Source: Rallus limicola
Lineage: Eukaryota; Chordata; Aves; Gruiformes; Rallidae
Length of the DNA stretch: 64,000 nt
Reading direction: 5' to 3'
NCBI GenBank assembly: GCA_022605955.1
Contig: JAKCOZ010000304.1
Location: 216,434-280,433, forward strand
Notes under the pieces: generated by a model
Database searches by the model: none
Told to the model about the DNA's origin: nothing
What the model saw: only the letters and a program-made list of their open reading frames with translations
Translations under genes and position numbers: made by a program
Shown: piece after piece, positions 1 through 13,145 of the stretch
Position numbering within the stretch: position 1 is the first letter of the stretch
How the letters are laid out: each line of letters starts with the position of its first letter

Positions 1-3000
1 TTTTCTCGGCCCTAGCAGACTGCAGTTCAAAACATGCTAAACGTCCAGCAATAACTCCCAAAGTAAAGAAGCTAGGCATGAAAGGCATAGCTTGTCTGAA
101 ACCTCCTAACAGGACACACAAGCAGACCCTGTCACTTTGGCTCTCAGCCTTTTCCTTTGCCTGGAAAGAGGGAACATGCCTGGAACATCCTACGGTGCTT
201 TTCTCGGCACTAGCAGACTGCAGTTCAAAACATGCTAAACGTCCAGCAATAACTCCCAAAGTAAAGAAGCTAGGCATGAAAGGCATAGCTTGTCTGAAAC
301 CTCCTAACAGGACACACAAGCAGACCCTGTCACTTTGGCTCTCAGCCTTTTCCTTTGCCTGGAAAGAGGGAACATGCCTGGAAGCTCCTACGGTGCTTTT
401 CTCGGCCCTAGCAGACTGCAGTTCAAAACATGCTAAACGTCCAGCAATAACTCCCAAAGTAAAGAAGCTAGGCATGAAAGGCATAGCTTGTCTGAAACCT
501 CCTAACAGGACACACAAGCAGACCCTGTCACTTTGGCTCTCAGCCTTTTCCTTTGCCTGGAAAGAGGGAACATGCCTGGAACCTCCTACGGTGCTTTTCT
601 CGGCCCTAGCAGACTGCAGTTCAAAACATGCTAAACGTCCAGCAATAACTCCCAAAGTAAAGAAGCTAGGACTGAAAGGCATAGCTTGTCTGAAACCTCC
701 TAACAGGACACACAAGCAGACCCTGTCACTTTGGCTCTCAGCCTTTTCCTTTGCCTGGAAAGAAGGAACATACCTGCTACCTCCTACAGTGCTTTTCTCG
801 GCCCTAGCAGACTGCAGTTCAAAACATGCTAAACGTCCAGCAATAACTCCCAAAGTAAAGAAGCTAGGCATGAAAGGCATAGCTTGTCTGAAACCTCCTA
901 ACAGGACACACAAGCAGACCCTGTCACTTTGGCTCTCAGCCTTTTCCTTTGCCTGGAAAGAAGGAACATACCTGCTACCTCCTACAGTGCTTTTCTCGGC
1001 CCTAGCAGACTGCAGTTCAAAACATGCTAAACGTCCAGCAATAACTCCCAAAGTAAAGAAGCTAGGACTGAAAGGCATAGCTTGTCTGAAACCTCCTAAC
1101 AGGACACACAAGCAGACCCTGTCACTTTGGCTCTCAGCCTTTTCCTTTGCCTGGAAAGAAGGAACATACCTGCTACCTCCTACAGTGCTTTTCTCGGCCC
1201 TAGCAGACTGCAGTTCAAAACATGCTAAACGTCCAGCAATAACTCCCAAAGTAAAGAAGCTAGGCATGAAAGGCATAGCTTGTCTGAAACCTCCTAACAG
1301 GACACACAAGCAGACCCTGTCACTTTGGCTCTCAGCCTTTTCCTTTGCCTGGAAAGAGGGAACATGCCTGGAACCTCCTACGGTGCTTTTCTCGGCCCTA
1401 GCAGACTGCAGTTCAAAACATGCTAAACGTCCAGCAATAACTCCCAAAGTAAAGAAGCTAGGCATGAAAGGCATAGCTTGTCTGAAACCTCCTAACAGGA
1501 CACACAAGCAGACCCTGTCACTTTGGCTCTCAGCCTTTTCCTTTGCCTGGAAAGAGGGAACATGCCTGGAACCTCCTACGGTGCTTTTCTCGGCCCTAGC
1601 AGACTGCAGATCAAAACATGCTAAACATCCAGCAATAACTCCCAAAGTAAAGAAGCTAGGCATGAAAGGCATAGCTTGTCTGAAACCTCCTAACAGGACA
1701 CACAAGCAGACCCTGTCACTTTGGCTCTCAGCCTTTTCCTTTGCCTGGAAAGAGGGAACATGCCTGGAACCTCCTACGGTGCTTTTCTCGGCCCTAGCAG
1801 ACTGCAGTTCAAAACATGCTAAACGTCCAGCAATAACTCCCAAAGTAAAGAAGCTAGGACTGAAAGGCATAGCTTGTCTGAAACCTCCTAACAGGACACA
1901 CAAGCAGACCCTGTCACTTTGGCTCTCAGCCTTTTCCTTTGCCTGGAAAGAGGGAATATGCCTGGAAGCTCCTACGGTGCTTTTCTCGGCCCTAGCAGAC
2001 TGCAGTTCAAAACATGCTAAACGTCCAGCAATAACTCCCAAAGTAAAGAAGCTAGGCATGAAAGGCATAGCTTGTCTGAAACCTCCTAACAGGACACACA
2101 AGCAGACCCTGTCACTTTGGCTCTCAGCCTTTTCCTTTGCCTGGAAAGAAGGAACATACCTGCTACCTCCTACGGTGCTTTTCTCGGCCCTAGCAGACTG
2201 CAGTTCAAAACATGCTAAACGTCCAGCAATAACTCCCAAAGTAAAGAAGCTAGGCATGAAAGGCATAGCTTGTCTGAAACCTCCTAACAGGACACACAAG
2301 CAGACCCTGTCACTTTGGCTCTCAGCCTTTTCCTTTGCCTGGAAAGAGGGAACATGCCTGGAACCTCCTACGGTGCTTTTCTCGGCCCTAGCAGACTGCA
2401 GTTCAAAACATGCTAAACGTCCAGCAATAACTCCCAAAGTAAAGAAGCTAGGCATGAAAGGCATAGCTTGTCTGAAACCTTATAACAGGACACACAAGCA
2501 GACCCTGTCACTTTGGCTCTCAGCCTTTTCCTTTGCCTGGAAAGAGGGAACATGCCTGGAACCTCCTACGGTGCTTTTCTCGGCCCTAGCAGACTGCAGT
2601 TCAAAACATGCTAAACGTCCAGCAATAACTCCCAAAGTAAAGAAGCTAGGACTGAAAGGCATAGCTTGTCTGAAACCTCCTAACAGGACACACAAGCAGA
2701 CCCTGTCACTTTGGCTCTCAGCCTTTTCCTTTGCCTGGAAAGAGGGAACATGCCTGGAACCTCCTACGGTGCTTTTCTCGGCCCTAGCAGACTGCAGTTC
2801 AAAACATGCTAAACGTCCAGCAATAACTCCCAAAGTAAAGAAGCTAGGCATGAAAGGCATAGCTTGTCTGAAACCTCCTAACAGGACACACAAGCAGACC
2901 CTGTCACTTTGGCTCTCAGCCTTTTCCTTTGCCTGGAAAGAGGGAACATGCCTGGAACCTCCTACGGTGCTTTTCTCGGCCCTAGCAGACTGCAGATCAA

Positions 3001-6000
3001 AACATGCTAAACATCCAGCAATAACTCCCAAAGTAAAGAAGCTAGGCATGAAAGGCATAGCTTGTCTGAAACCTCCTAACAGGACACACAAGCAGACCCT
3101 GTCACTTTGGCTCTCAGCCTTTTCCTTTGCCTGGAAAGAGGGAACATGCCTGGAACCTCCTACGGTGCTTTTCTCGGCCCTAGCAGACTGCAGTTCAAAA
3201 CATGCTAAACGTCCAGCAATAACTCCCAAAGTAAAGAAGCTAGGACTGAAAGGCATAGCTTGTCTGAAACCTCCTAACAGGACACACAAGCAGACCCTGT
3301 CACTTTGGCTCTCAGCCTTTTCCTTTGCCTGGAAAGAAGGAACATACCTGCTACCTCCTACAGTGCTTTTCTCGGCCCTAGCAGACTGCAGTTCAAAACA
3401 TGCTAAACGTCCAGCAATAACTCCCAAAGTAAAGAAGCTAGGCATGAAAGGCATAGCTTGTCTGAAACCTCCTAACAGGACACACAAGCAGACCCTGTCA
3501 CTTTGGCTCTCAGCCTTTTCCTTTGCATGGAAAGAGGGAACATGCCTGGAACCTCCTACGGTGCTTTTCTCGGCCCTAGCAGACTGCAGTTCAAAACATG
3601 CTAAACGTCCAGCAATAACTCCCAAAGTAAAGAAGCTAGGACTGAAAGGCATAGCTTGTCTGAAACCTCCTAACAGGACACACAAGCAGACCCTGTCACT
3701 TTGGCTCTCAGCCTTTTCCTTTGCCTGGAAAGAAGGAACATACCTGCTACCTCCTACAGTGCTTTTCTCGGCCCTAGCAGACTGCAGTTCAAAACATGCT
3801 AAACGTACAGCAATAACTCCCAAAGTAAAGAAGCTAGGCATGAAAGGCATAGCTTGTCTGAAACCTCCTAACAGGACACACAAGCAGACCCTGTCACTTT
3901 GGCTCTCAGCCTTTTCCTTTGCCTGGAAAGAGGGAACATGCCTGGAACCTCCTACGGTGCTTTTCTCGGCCCTAGCAGACTGCAGTTCAAAACATGCTAA
4001 ACGTCCAGCAATAACTCCCAAAGTAAAGAAGCTAGGCATGAAAGGCATAGCTTGTCTGAAACCTCCTAACAGGACACACAAGCAGACCCTGTCACTTTGG
4101 CTCACAGCCTTTTCCTTTGCCTGGAAAGAGGGAACATGCCTGGAACCTCCTACGGTGCTTTTCTCGGCCCTAGCAGACTGCAGTTCAAAACATGCTAAAC
4201 ATCCAGCAATAACTCCCAAAGTAAAGAAGCTAGGCATGAAAGGCATAGCTTGTCTGAAACCTCCTAACAGGACACACAAGCAGACCCTGTCACTTTGGCT
4301 CTCAGCCTTTTCCTTTGCCTGGAAAGAGGGAACATGCCTGGAACCTCCTACGGTGCTTTTCTCGGCCCTAGCAGACTGCAGTTCAAAACATGCTAAACGT
4401 CCAGCAATAACTCCCAAATTAAAGAAGCTAGGACTGAAAGGCATAGCTTGTCTGAAACCTCCTAACAGGACACACAAGCAGACCCTGTCACTTTGGCTCT
4501 CAGCCTTTTCCTTTGCCTGGAAAGAAGGAACATACCTGCTACCTCCTACAGTGCTTTTCTCGGCCCTAGCAGACTGCAGTTCAAAACATGCTAAACGTCC
4601 AGCAATAACTCCCAAAGTAAAGAAGCTAGGACTGAAAGGCATAGCTTGTCTGAAACCTCCTAACAGGACACACAAGCAGACCCTGTCACTTTGGCTCTCA
4701 GCCTTTTCCTTTGCCTGGAAAGAGGGAACATGCCTGGAAGCTCCTACGGTGCTTTTCTCGGCCCTAGCAGACTGCAGTTCAAAACATGCTAAACGTCCAG
4801 CAATAACTCCCAAAGTAAAGAAGCTAGGCATGAAAGGCATAGCTTGTCTGAAACCTCCTAACAGGACACACAAGCAGACCCTGTCACTTTGGCTCTCAGC
4901 CTTTTCCTTTGCCTGGAAAGAAGGAACATACCTGCTACCTCCTACAGTGCTTTTCTCGGCCCTAGCAGACTGCAGTTCAAAACATGCTAAACGTCCAGCA
5001 ATAACTCCCAAAGTAAAGAAGCTAGGCATGAAAGGCATAGCTTGTCTGAAACCTCCTAACAGGACACACAAGCAGACCCTGTCACTTTGGCTCTCAGCCT
5101 TTTCCTTTGCCTGGAAAGAGGGAACATGCCTGGAACCTCCTACGGTGCTTTTCTCGGCCCTAGCAGACTGCAGTTCAAAACATGCTAAACGTCCAGCAAT
5201 AACTCCCAAAGTAAAGAAGCTAGGACTGAAAGGCATAGCTTGTCTGAAACCTCCTAACAGGACACACAAGCAGACCCTGTCACTTTGGCTCTCAGCCTTT
5301 TCCTTTGCCTGGAAAGAAGGAACATACCTGCTACCTCCTACAGTGCTTTTCTCGGCCCTAGCAGACTGCAGTTCAAAACATGCTAAACGTCCAGCAATAA
5401 CTCCCAAAGTAAAGAAGCTAGGACTGAAAGGCATAGCTTGTCTGAAACCTCCTAACAGGACACACAAGCAGACCCTGTCACTTTGGCTCTCAGCCTTTTC
5501 CTTTGCCTGGAAAGAAGGAACATACCTGCTACCTCCTACAGTGCTTTTCTCGGCCCTAGCAGACTGCAGTTCAAAACATGCTAAACGTCCAGCAATAACT
5601 CCCAAAGTAAAGAAGCTAGGCATGAAAGGCATAGCTTGTCTGAAACCTCATAACAGGACACACAAGCAGACCCTGTCACTTTGGCTCTCAGCCTTTTCCT
5701 TTGCCTGGAAAGAGGGAACATGCCTGGAACCTCCTACGGTGCTTTTCTCGGCCCTAGCAGACTGCAGTTCAAAACATGCTAAACGTCCAGCAATAACTCC
5801 CAAAGTAAAGAAGCTAGGCATGAAAGGCATAGCTTGTCTGAAACCTCCTAACAGGACACACAAGCAGACCCTGTCACTTTGGCTCTCAGCCTTTTCCTTT
5901 GCCTGGAAAGAGGGAACATGCCTGGAACCTCCTACGGTGCTTTTCTCGGCCCTAGCAGACTGCAGTTCAAAACATGCTAAACGTCCAGCAATAACTCCCA

Positions 6001-9000
6001 AAGTAAAGAAGCTAGGACTGAAAGGCATAGCTTGTCTGAAACCTCCTAACAGGACACACAAGCAGACCCTGTCACTTTGGCTCTCAGCCTTTTCCTTTGC
6101 CTGGAAAGAGGGAACATGCCTGGAACATCCTACAGTGCTTTTCTCGGCCCTAGCAGACTGCAGTTCAAAACATGCTAAACGTCCAGCAATAACTCCCAAA
6201 GTAAAGAAGCTAGGACTGAAAGGCATAGCTTGTCTGAAACCTCCTAACAGGACACACAAGCAGACCCTGTCACTTTGGCTCTCAGCCTTTTCCTTTGCCT
6301 GGAAAGAAGGAACATACCTGCTACCTCCTACAGTGCTTTTCTCGGCCCTAGCAGACTGCAGTTCAAAACATGCTAAACGTCCAGCAATAACTCCCAAAGT
6401 AAAGAAGCTAGGACTGAAAGGCATAGCTTGTCTGAAACCTCCTAACAGGACACACAAGCAGACCCTGTCACTTTGGCTCTCAGCCTTTTCCTTTGCCTGG
6501 AAAGAGGGAACATGCCTGGAACCTCCTACGGTGCTTTTCTCGGCCCTAGCAGACTGCAGTTCAAAACTTGCTAAACGTCCAGCAATAACTCCCAAAGTAA
6601 AGAAGCTAGGACTGAAAGGCATAGCTTGTCTGAAACCTCCTAACAGGACACACAAGCAGACCCTGTCACTTTGGCTCTCAGCCTTTTCCTTTGCCTGGAA
6701 AGAGGGAACATGCCTGGAACCTCCTACGGTGCTTTTCTCGGCCCTAGCAGACTGCAGTTCAAAACATGCTAAACGTCCAGCAATAACTCCCAAAGTAAAG
6801 AAGCTAGGACTGAAAGGCATAGCTTGTCTGAAACCTCCTAACAGGACACACAAGCAGACCCTGTCACTTTGGCTCTCAGCCTTTTCCTTTGCCTGGAAAG
6901 AAGGAACATACCTGCTACCTCCTACAGTGCTTTTCTCGGCCCTAGCAGACTGCAGTTCAAAACATGCTAAACGTCCAGCAATAACTCCTAAAGTAAAGAA
7001 GCTAGGCATGAAAGGCATAGCTTGTCTGAAACCTCCTAACAGGACACACAAGCAGACCCTGTCACTTTGGCTCTCAGCCTTTTCCTTTGCCTGGAAAGAG
7101 GGAACATGCCTGGAACCTCCTACGGTGCTTTTCTCGGCCCTAGCAGACTGCAGTTCAAAACATGCTAAACGTCCAGCAATAACTCCCAAAGTAAAGAAGC
7201 TAGGACTGAAAGGCATAGCTTGTCTGAAACCTCCTAACAGGACACACAAGCAGACCCTGTCACTTTGGCTCTCAGCCTTTTCCTTTGCCTGGAAAGAGGG
7301 AACATGCCTGGAACATCCTACGGTGCTTTTCTCGGCCCTAGCAGACTGCAGTTCAAAACATGCTAAACGTCCAGCAATAACTCCCAAAGTAAAGAAGCTA
7401 GGACTGAAAGGCATAGCTTGTCTGAAACCTCCTAACAGGACACACAAGCAGACCCTGTCACTTTGGCTCTCAGCCTTTTCCTTTGCCTGGAAAGAAGGAA
7501 CATACCTGCTACCTCCAACAGTGCTTTTCTCGGCCCTAGCAGACTGCAGTTCAAAACATGCTAAACGTCCAGCAATAACTCCCAAAGTAAAGAAGCTAGG
7601 ACGAAAAGGCATAGCTTGTCTGAAACCTCCTAACAGGACACACAAGCAGACCCTGTCATTTTGGCTCTCAGCCTTTTCCTTTGCCTGGAAAGAAGGAACA
7701 TACCTGCTACCTCCTACAGTGCTTTTCTCGGCCCTAGCAGACTGCAGTTCAAAACATGCTAAACGTCCAGCAATAACTCCCAAAGTAAAGAAGCTAGGAC
7801 TGAAAGGCATAGCTTGTCTGAAACCTCCTAACAGGACACACAAGCAGACCCTGTCACTTTGGCTCTCAGCCTTTTCCTTTGCCTGGAAAGAGGGAACATG
7901 CCTGGAAGCTCCTACGGTGCTTTTCTCGGGCCTAGCAGACTGCAGTTCAAAACATGCTAAACGTCCAGCAATAACTCCCAAAGTAAAGAAGCTAGGCATG
8001 AAAGGCATAGCTTGTCTGAAACCTCCTAACAGGACACACAAGCAGACCCTGTCACTTTGGCTCTCAGCCTTTTCCTTTGCCTGGAAAGAGGGAACATGCC
8101 TGGAACCTCCTACGGTGCTTTTCTCGGCCCTAGCAGACTGCAGTTCAAAACATGCTAAACGTCCAGCAATAACTCCCAAAGTAAAGAAGCTAGGCATGAA
8201 AGGCATAGCTTGTCTGAAACTTCCTAACAGGACACACAAGCAGACCCTGTCACTTTGGCTCTCAGCCTTTTCCTTTGCCTGGAAAGAGGGAACATGCCTG
8301 GAACCTCCTACGGTGCTTTTCTCGGCCCTAGCAGACTGCAGTTCAAAACATGCTAAACGTCCAGCAATAACTCCCAAAGTAAAGAAGCTAGGCATGAAAG
8401 GCATAGCTTGTCTGAAACTTCCTAACAGGACACACAAGCAGACCCTGTCACTTTGGCTCTCAGCCTTTTCCTTTGCCTGGAAAGAGGGAACATGCCTGGA
8501 ACCTCCTACGGTGCTTTTCTCGGCCCTAGCAGACTGCAGTTCAAAACTTGCTAAACGTCCAGCAATAACTCCCAAAGTAAAGAAGCTAGGACTGAAAGGC
8601 ATAGCTTGTCTGAAACCTCCTAACAGGACACACAAGCAGACCCTGTCACTTTGGCTCTCAGCCTTTTCCTTTGCCTGGAAAGAGGGAACATGCCTGGAAC
8701 CTCCTACGGTGCTTTTCTCGGCCCTAGCAGACTGCAGTTCAAAACATGCTAAACGTCCAGCAATAACTCCCAAAGTAAAGAAGCTAGGACTGAAAGGCAT
8801 AGCTTGTCTGAAACCTCCTAACAGGACACACAAGCAGACCCTGTCACTTTGGCTCTCAGCCTTTTCCTTTGCCTGGAAAGAGGGAACATGCCTGGAAGCT
8901 CCTACGGTGCTTTTCTCGGCCCTAGCAGACTGCAGTTCAAAACATGCTAAACGTCCAGCAATAACTCCCAAAGTAAAGATGCTAGGCATGAAAGGCATAG

Positions 9001-12000
9001 CTTGTCTGAAACCTCCTAACAGGACACACAAGCAGACCCTGTCACTTTGGCTCTCAGCCTTTTCCTTTGCCTGGAAAGAGGGAACATGCCTGGAACCTCC
9101 TACGGTGCTTTTCTCGGCCCTAGCAGACTGCAGTTCAAAACATGCTAAACGTCCAGCAATAACTCCCAAAGTAAAGAAGCTAGGACTGAAAGGCATAGCT
9201 TGTCTGAAACCTCCTAACAGGACACACAAGCAGACCCTGTCACTTTGGCTCTCAGCCTTTTCCTTTGCCTGGAAAGAGGGAACATGCCTGGAACCTCCTA
9301 CGGTGCTTTTCTCGGCCCTAGCAGACTGCAGTTCAAAACATGCTAAACGTCCAGCAATAACTCCCAAAGTAAAGAAGCTAGGCATGAAAGGCATAGCTTG
9401 TCTGAAACCTCCTAACAGGACACACAAGCAGACCCTGTCACTTTGGCTCTCAGCCTTTTCCTTTGCCTGGAAAGAAGGAACATACCTGCTACCTACTACA
9501 GTGCTTTTCTCGGCCCTAGCAGACTGCAGTTCAAAACATGCTAAACGTCCAGCAATAACTCCCAAAGTAAAGAAGCTAGGACTGAAAGGCATAGCTTGTC
9601 TGAAACCTCCTAACAGGACACACAAGCAGACCCTGTCACTTTGGCTCTCAGCCTTTTCCTTTGCCTGGAAAGAGGGAACATGCCTGGAACCTCCTACGGT
9701 GCTTTTCTCGGCCCTAGCAGACTGCAGTTCAAAACATGCTAAACGTCCAGCAATAACTCCCAAAGTAAAGAAGCTAGGCATGAAAGGCATAGCTTGTCTG
9801 AAACCTCCTAACAGGACACACAAGCAGACCCTGTCACTTTGGCTCTCAGCCTTTTCCTTTGCCTGGAAAGAGGGAACATGCCTGGAACCTCCTACGGTGC
9901 TTTTCTCGGCCCTAGCAGACTGCAGTTCAAAACATGCTAAACGTCCAGCAATAACTCCCAAAGTAAAGAAGCTAGGACTGAAAGGCATAGCTTGTCTGAA
10001 ACCTCCTAACAGGACACACAAGCAGACCCTGTCACTTTGGCTCTCAGCCTTTTCCTTTGCCTGGAAAGAGGGAACATGCCTGGAACCTCCTACGGTGCTT
10101 TTCTCGGCCCTAGCAGACTGCAGTTCAAAACATGCTAAACGTCCAGCAATAACTCCCAAAGTAAAGAAGCTAGGACTGAAAGGCATAGCTTGTCTGAAAC
10201 CTCCTAACAGGACACACAAGCAGACCCTGTCACTTTGGCTCTCAGCCTTTTCCTTTGCCTGGAAAGAAGGAACATACCTGCTACCTCCTACAGTGCTTTT
10301 CTCGGCCCTAGCAGACTGCAGTTCAAAACATGCTAAACGTCCAGCAATAACTCCCAAAGTAAAGAAGCTAGGACTGAAAGGCATAGCTTGTCTGAAACCT
10401 CCTAACAGGACACACAAGCAGACCCTGTCACTTTGGCTCTCAGCCTTTTCCTTTGCCTGGAAAGAGGGAACATGCCTGGAACCTCCTACGGTGCTTTTCT
10501 CGGCCCTAGCAGACTGCAGTTCAAAACATGCTAAACGTCCAGCAATAACTCCCAAAGTAAAGAAGCTAGGACTGAAAGGCATAGCTTGTCTGAAACCTCC
10601 TAACAGGACACACAAGCAGACCCTGTCACTTTGGCTCTCAGCCTTTTCCTTTGCCTGGAAAGAGGGAACATGCCTGGAACCTCCTACGGTGCTTTTCTCG
10701 GCCCTAGCAGACTGCAGTTCAAAACATGCTAAACGTCCAGCAATAACTCCCAAAGTAAAGAAGCTAGGCATGAAAGGCATAGCTTGTCTGAAACCTCCTA
10801 ACAGGACACACAAGCAGACCCTGTCACTTTGGCTCTCAGCCTTTTCCTTTGCCTGGAAAGAGGGAACATGCCTGGAACCTCCTACGGTGCTTTTCTCGGC
10901 CCTAGCAGACTGCAGTTCAAAACATGCTAAACGTCCAGCAATAACTCCCAAAGTAAAGAAGCTAGGACTGAAAGGCATAGCTTGTCTGAAACCTCCTAAC
11001 AGGACACACAAGCAGACCCTGTCACTTTGGCTCTCAGCCTTTTCCTTTGCCTGGAAAGAAGGAACATACCTGCTACCTCCTACAGTGCTTTTCTCGGCCC
11101 TAGCAGACTGCAGTTCAAAACATGCTAAACGTCCAGCAATAACTCCCAAAGTAAAGAAGCTAGGACTGAAAGGCATAGCTTGTCTGAAACCTCCTAACAG
11201 GACACACAAGCAGACCCTGTCACTTTGGCTCTCAGCCTTTTCCTTTGCCTGGAAAGAGGGAACATGCCTGGAACCTCCTACGGTGCTTTTCTCGGCCCTA
11301 GCAGACTGCAGTTCAAAACATGCTAAACGTCCAGCAATAACTCCCAAAGTAAAGAAGCTAGGACTGAAAGGCATAGCTTGTCTGAAACCTCCTAACAGGA
11401 CACACAAGCAGACCCTGTCACTTTGGCTCTCAGCCTTTTCCTTTGCCTGGAAAGAGGGAACATGCCTGGAAGCTCCTACGGTGCTTTTCTCGGCCCTAGC
11501 AGACTGCAGTTCAAAACATGCTAAACGTCCAGCAATAACTCCCAAAGTAAAGAAGCTAGGACTGAAAGGCATAGCTTGTCTGAAACCTCCTAACAGGACA
11601 CACAAGCAGACCCTGTCACTTTGGCTCTCAGCCTTTTCCTTTGCCTGGAAAGAGGGAACATGCCTGGAACCTCCTACGGTGCTTTTCTCGGCCCTAGCAG
11701 ACTGCAGTTCAAAACATGCTAAACGTCCAGCAATAACTCCCAAAGTAAAGAAGCTAGGACTGAAAGGCATAGCTTGTCTGAAACCTCCTAACAGGACACA
11801 CAAGCAGACCCTGTCACTTTGGCTCTCAGCCTTTTCCTTTGCCTGGAAAGAGGGAACATGCCTGGAACCTCCTACGGTGCTTTTCTCGGCCCTAGCAGAC
11901 TGCAGTTCAAAACTTGCTAAACGTCCAGCAATAACTCCCAAAGTAAAGAAGCTAGGACTGAAAGGCATAGCTTGTCTGAAACCTCCTAACAGGACACACA

Positions 12001-13145
12001 AGCAGACCCTGTCACTTTGGCTCTCAGCCTTTTCCTTTGCATGGAAAGAGGGAACATGCCTGGAACCTCCTACGGTGCTTTTCTCGGCCCTAGCAGACTG
12101 CAGTTCAAAACATGCTAAACGTCCAGCAATAACTCCCAAAGTAAAGAAGCTAGGCATGAAAGGCATAGCTTGTCTGAAACCTCCTAACAGGACACACAAG
12201 CAGACCCTGTCACTTTGGCTCTCAGCCTTTTCCTTTGCCTGGAAAGAGGGAACATGCCTGGAACCTCCTACGGTGCTTTTCTCGGCCCTAGCAGACTGCA
12301 GTTCAAAACATGCTAAACGTCCAGCAATAACTCCCAAAGTAAAGAAGCTAGGCATGAAAGGCATAGCTTGTCTGAAACCTCCTAACAGGACACACAAGCA
12401 GACCCTGTCACTTTGGCTCTCAGCCTTTTCCTTTGCCTGGAAAGAGGGAACATGCCTGGAACCTCCTACGGTGCTTTTCTCGGCCCTAGCAGACTGCAGT
12501 TCAAAACATGCTAAACGTCCAGCAATAACTCCCAAAGTAAAGAAGCTAGGACTGAAAGGCATAGCTTGTCTGAAACCTCCTAACAGGACACACAAGCAGA
12601 CCCTGTCACTTTGGCTCTCAGCCTTTTCCTTTGCCTGGAAAGAGGGAACATGCCTGGAACCTCCTACGGTGCTTTTCTCGGCCCTAGCAGACTGCAGTTC
12701 AAAACTTGCTAAACGTCCAGCAATAACTCCCAAAGTAAAGAAGCTAGGACTGAAAGGCATAGCTTGTCTGAAACCTCCTAACAGGACACACAAGCAGACC
12801 CTGTCACTTTGGCTCTCAGCCTTTTCCTTTGCATGGAAAGAGGGAACATGCCTGGAACCTCCTACGGTGCTTTTCTCGGCCCTAGCAGACTGCAGTTCAA
12901 AACATGCTAAACGTCCAGCAATAACTCCCAAAGTAAAGAAGCTAGGACTGAAAGGCATAGCTTGTCTGAAACCTCCTAACAGGACACACAAGCAGACCCT
13001 GTAACTTTGGCTCTCAGCCTTTTCCTTTGCCTGGAAAGAAGGAACATACCTGCTACCTCCTACAGTGCTTTTCTCGGCCCTAGCAGACTGCAGTTCAAAA
13101 CATGCTAAACGTCCAGCAATAACTCCCAAAGTAAAGAAGCTAGGC
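1..13145 (+). repeat. Satellite segment 1: mixed A/B monomers with few, short HOR echoes
   Basis: About 66 monomers. By hand count roughly 18 carry the type-B haplotype (AAGGAACATACCTGCTACC), only about 6 have G at unit site 186, and three have an A at 187 (copies near 185, 6125 and 7315). Two units marked by GCAGATC plus ACATCC (near 1610 and 2996) lie 1,386 bases apart (7 units). Two adjacent units share a C-to-T change (CTTCCTAAC near 8220 and 8418), a single-unit duplication. A marker pair (AACTTGC, then TTTGCATGG in the next unit) occurs at 11760-12155, 12552-12947 and again at 13740-14135, spaced 4 and then 6 units. No long HOR is evident. One in-frame stop (CTGTAAC, near 13002) splits the spurious plus-strand frame. 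Confidence 0.9.
397..594 (+). repeat. Representative type-A monomer (consensus-like), with internal landmarks
   Basis: This copy matches the commonest sequence at every site I compared and serves as the reference unit. Landmarks in unit coordinates: TTTTCTCGG at 1-9; one PstI site CTGCAG at 20-25; CpG at 7-8, 42-43 and 193-194 only; an A-rich purine stretch around 60-70; the CA/AC/CC variant site at 77-78; a pyrimidine-rich stretch 141-162 followed by a purine-rich stretch from 163; and a 9-base direct repeat TGCCTGGAA at 158-166 and again at 177-185. Composition is 49% GC. There is no TTCG, so the obligatory core of a CENP-B box is absent. A weak hairpin, TTTCC-N7-GGAAA, lies at the pyrimidine/purine junction; it is too short to call functional. 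Confidence 0.95.

Noticed and set aside
554..590. Transcription terminator or hairpin at the pyrimidine/purine junction
   Set aside because: Only a 5-bp stem with a 7-base loop; no bacterial context and no adjacent gene.
7920..7935. CENP-B box candidate at the CTCGGGCC variant
   Set aside because: It gains CGGG by one substitution, but the required upstream TTCG core is absent here and in all other units.
78..13004. Plus-strand open frame of 4,308 codons, and similar ones at 23163-32399, 32469-46958 and 47004-59171
   Set aside because: It is the satellite monomer read in one frame 66 residues at a time. There is no unique sequence, no codon-level constraint, and stops are scattered. Not a gene.
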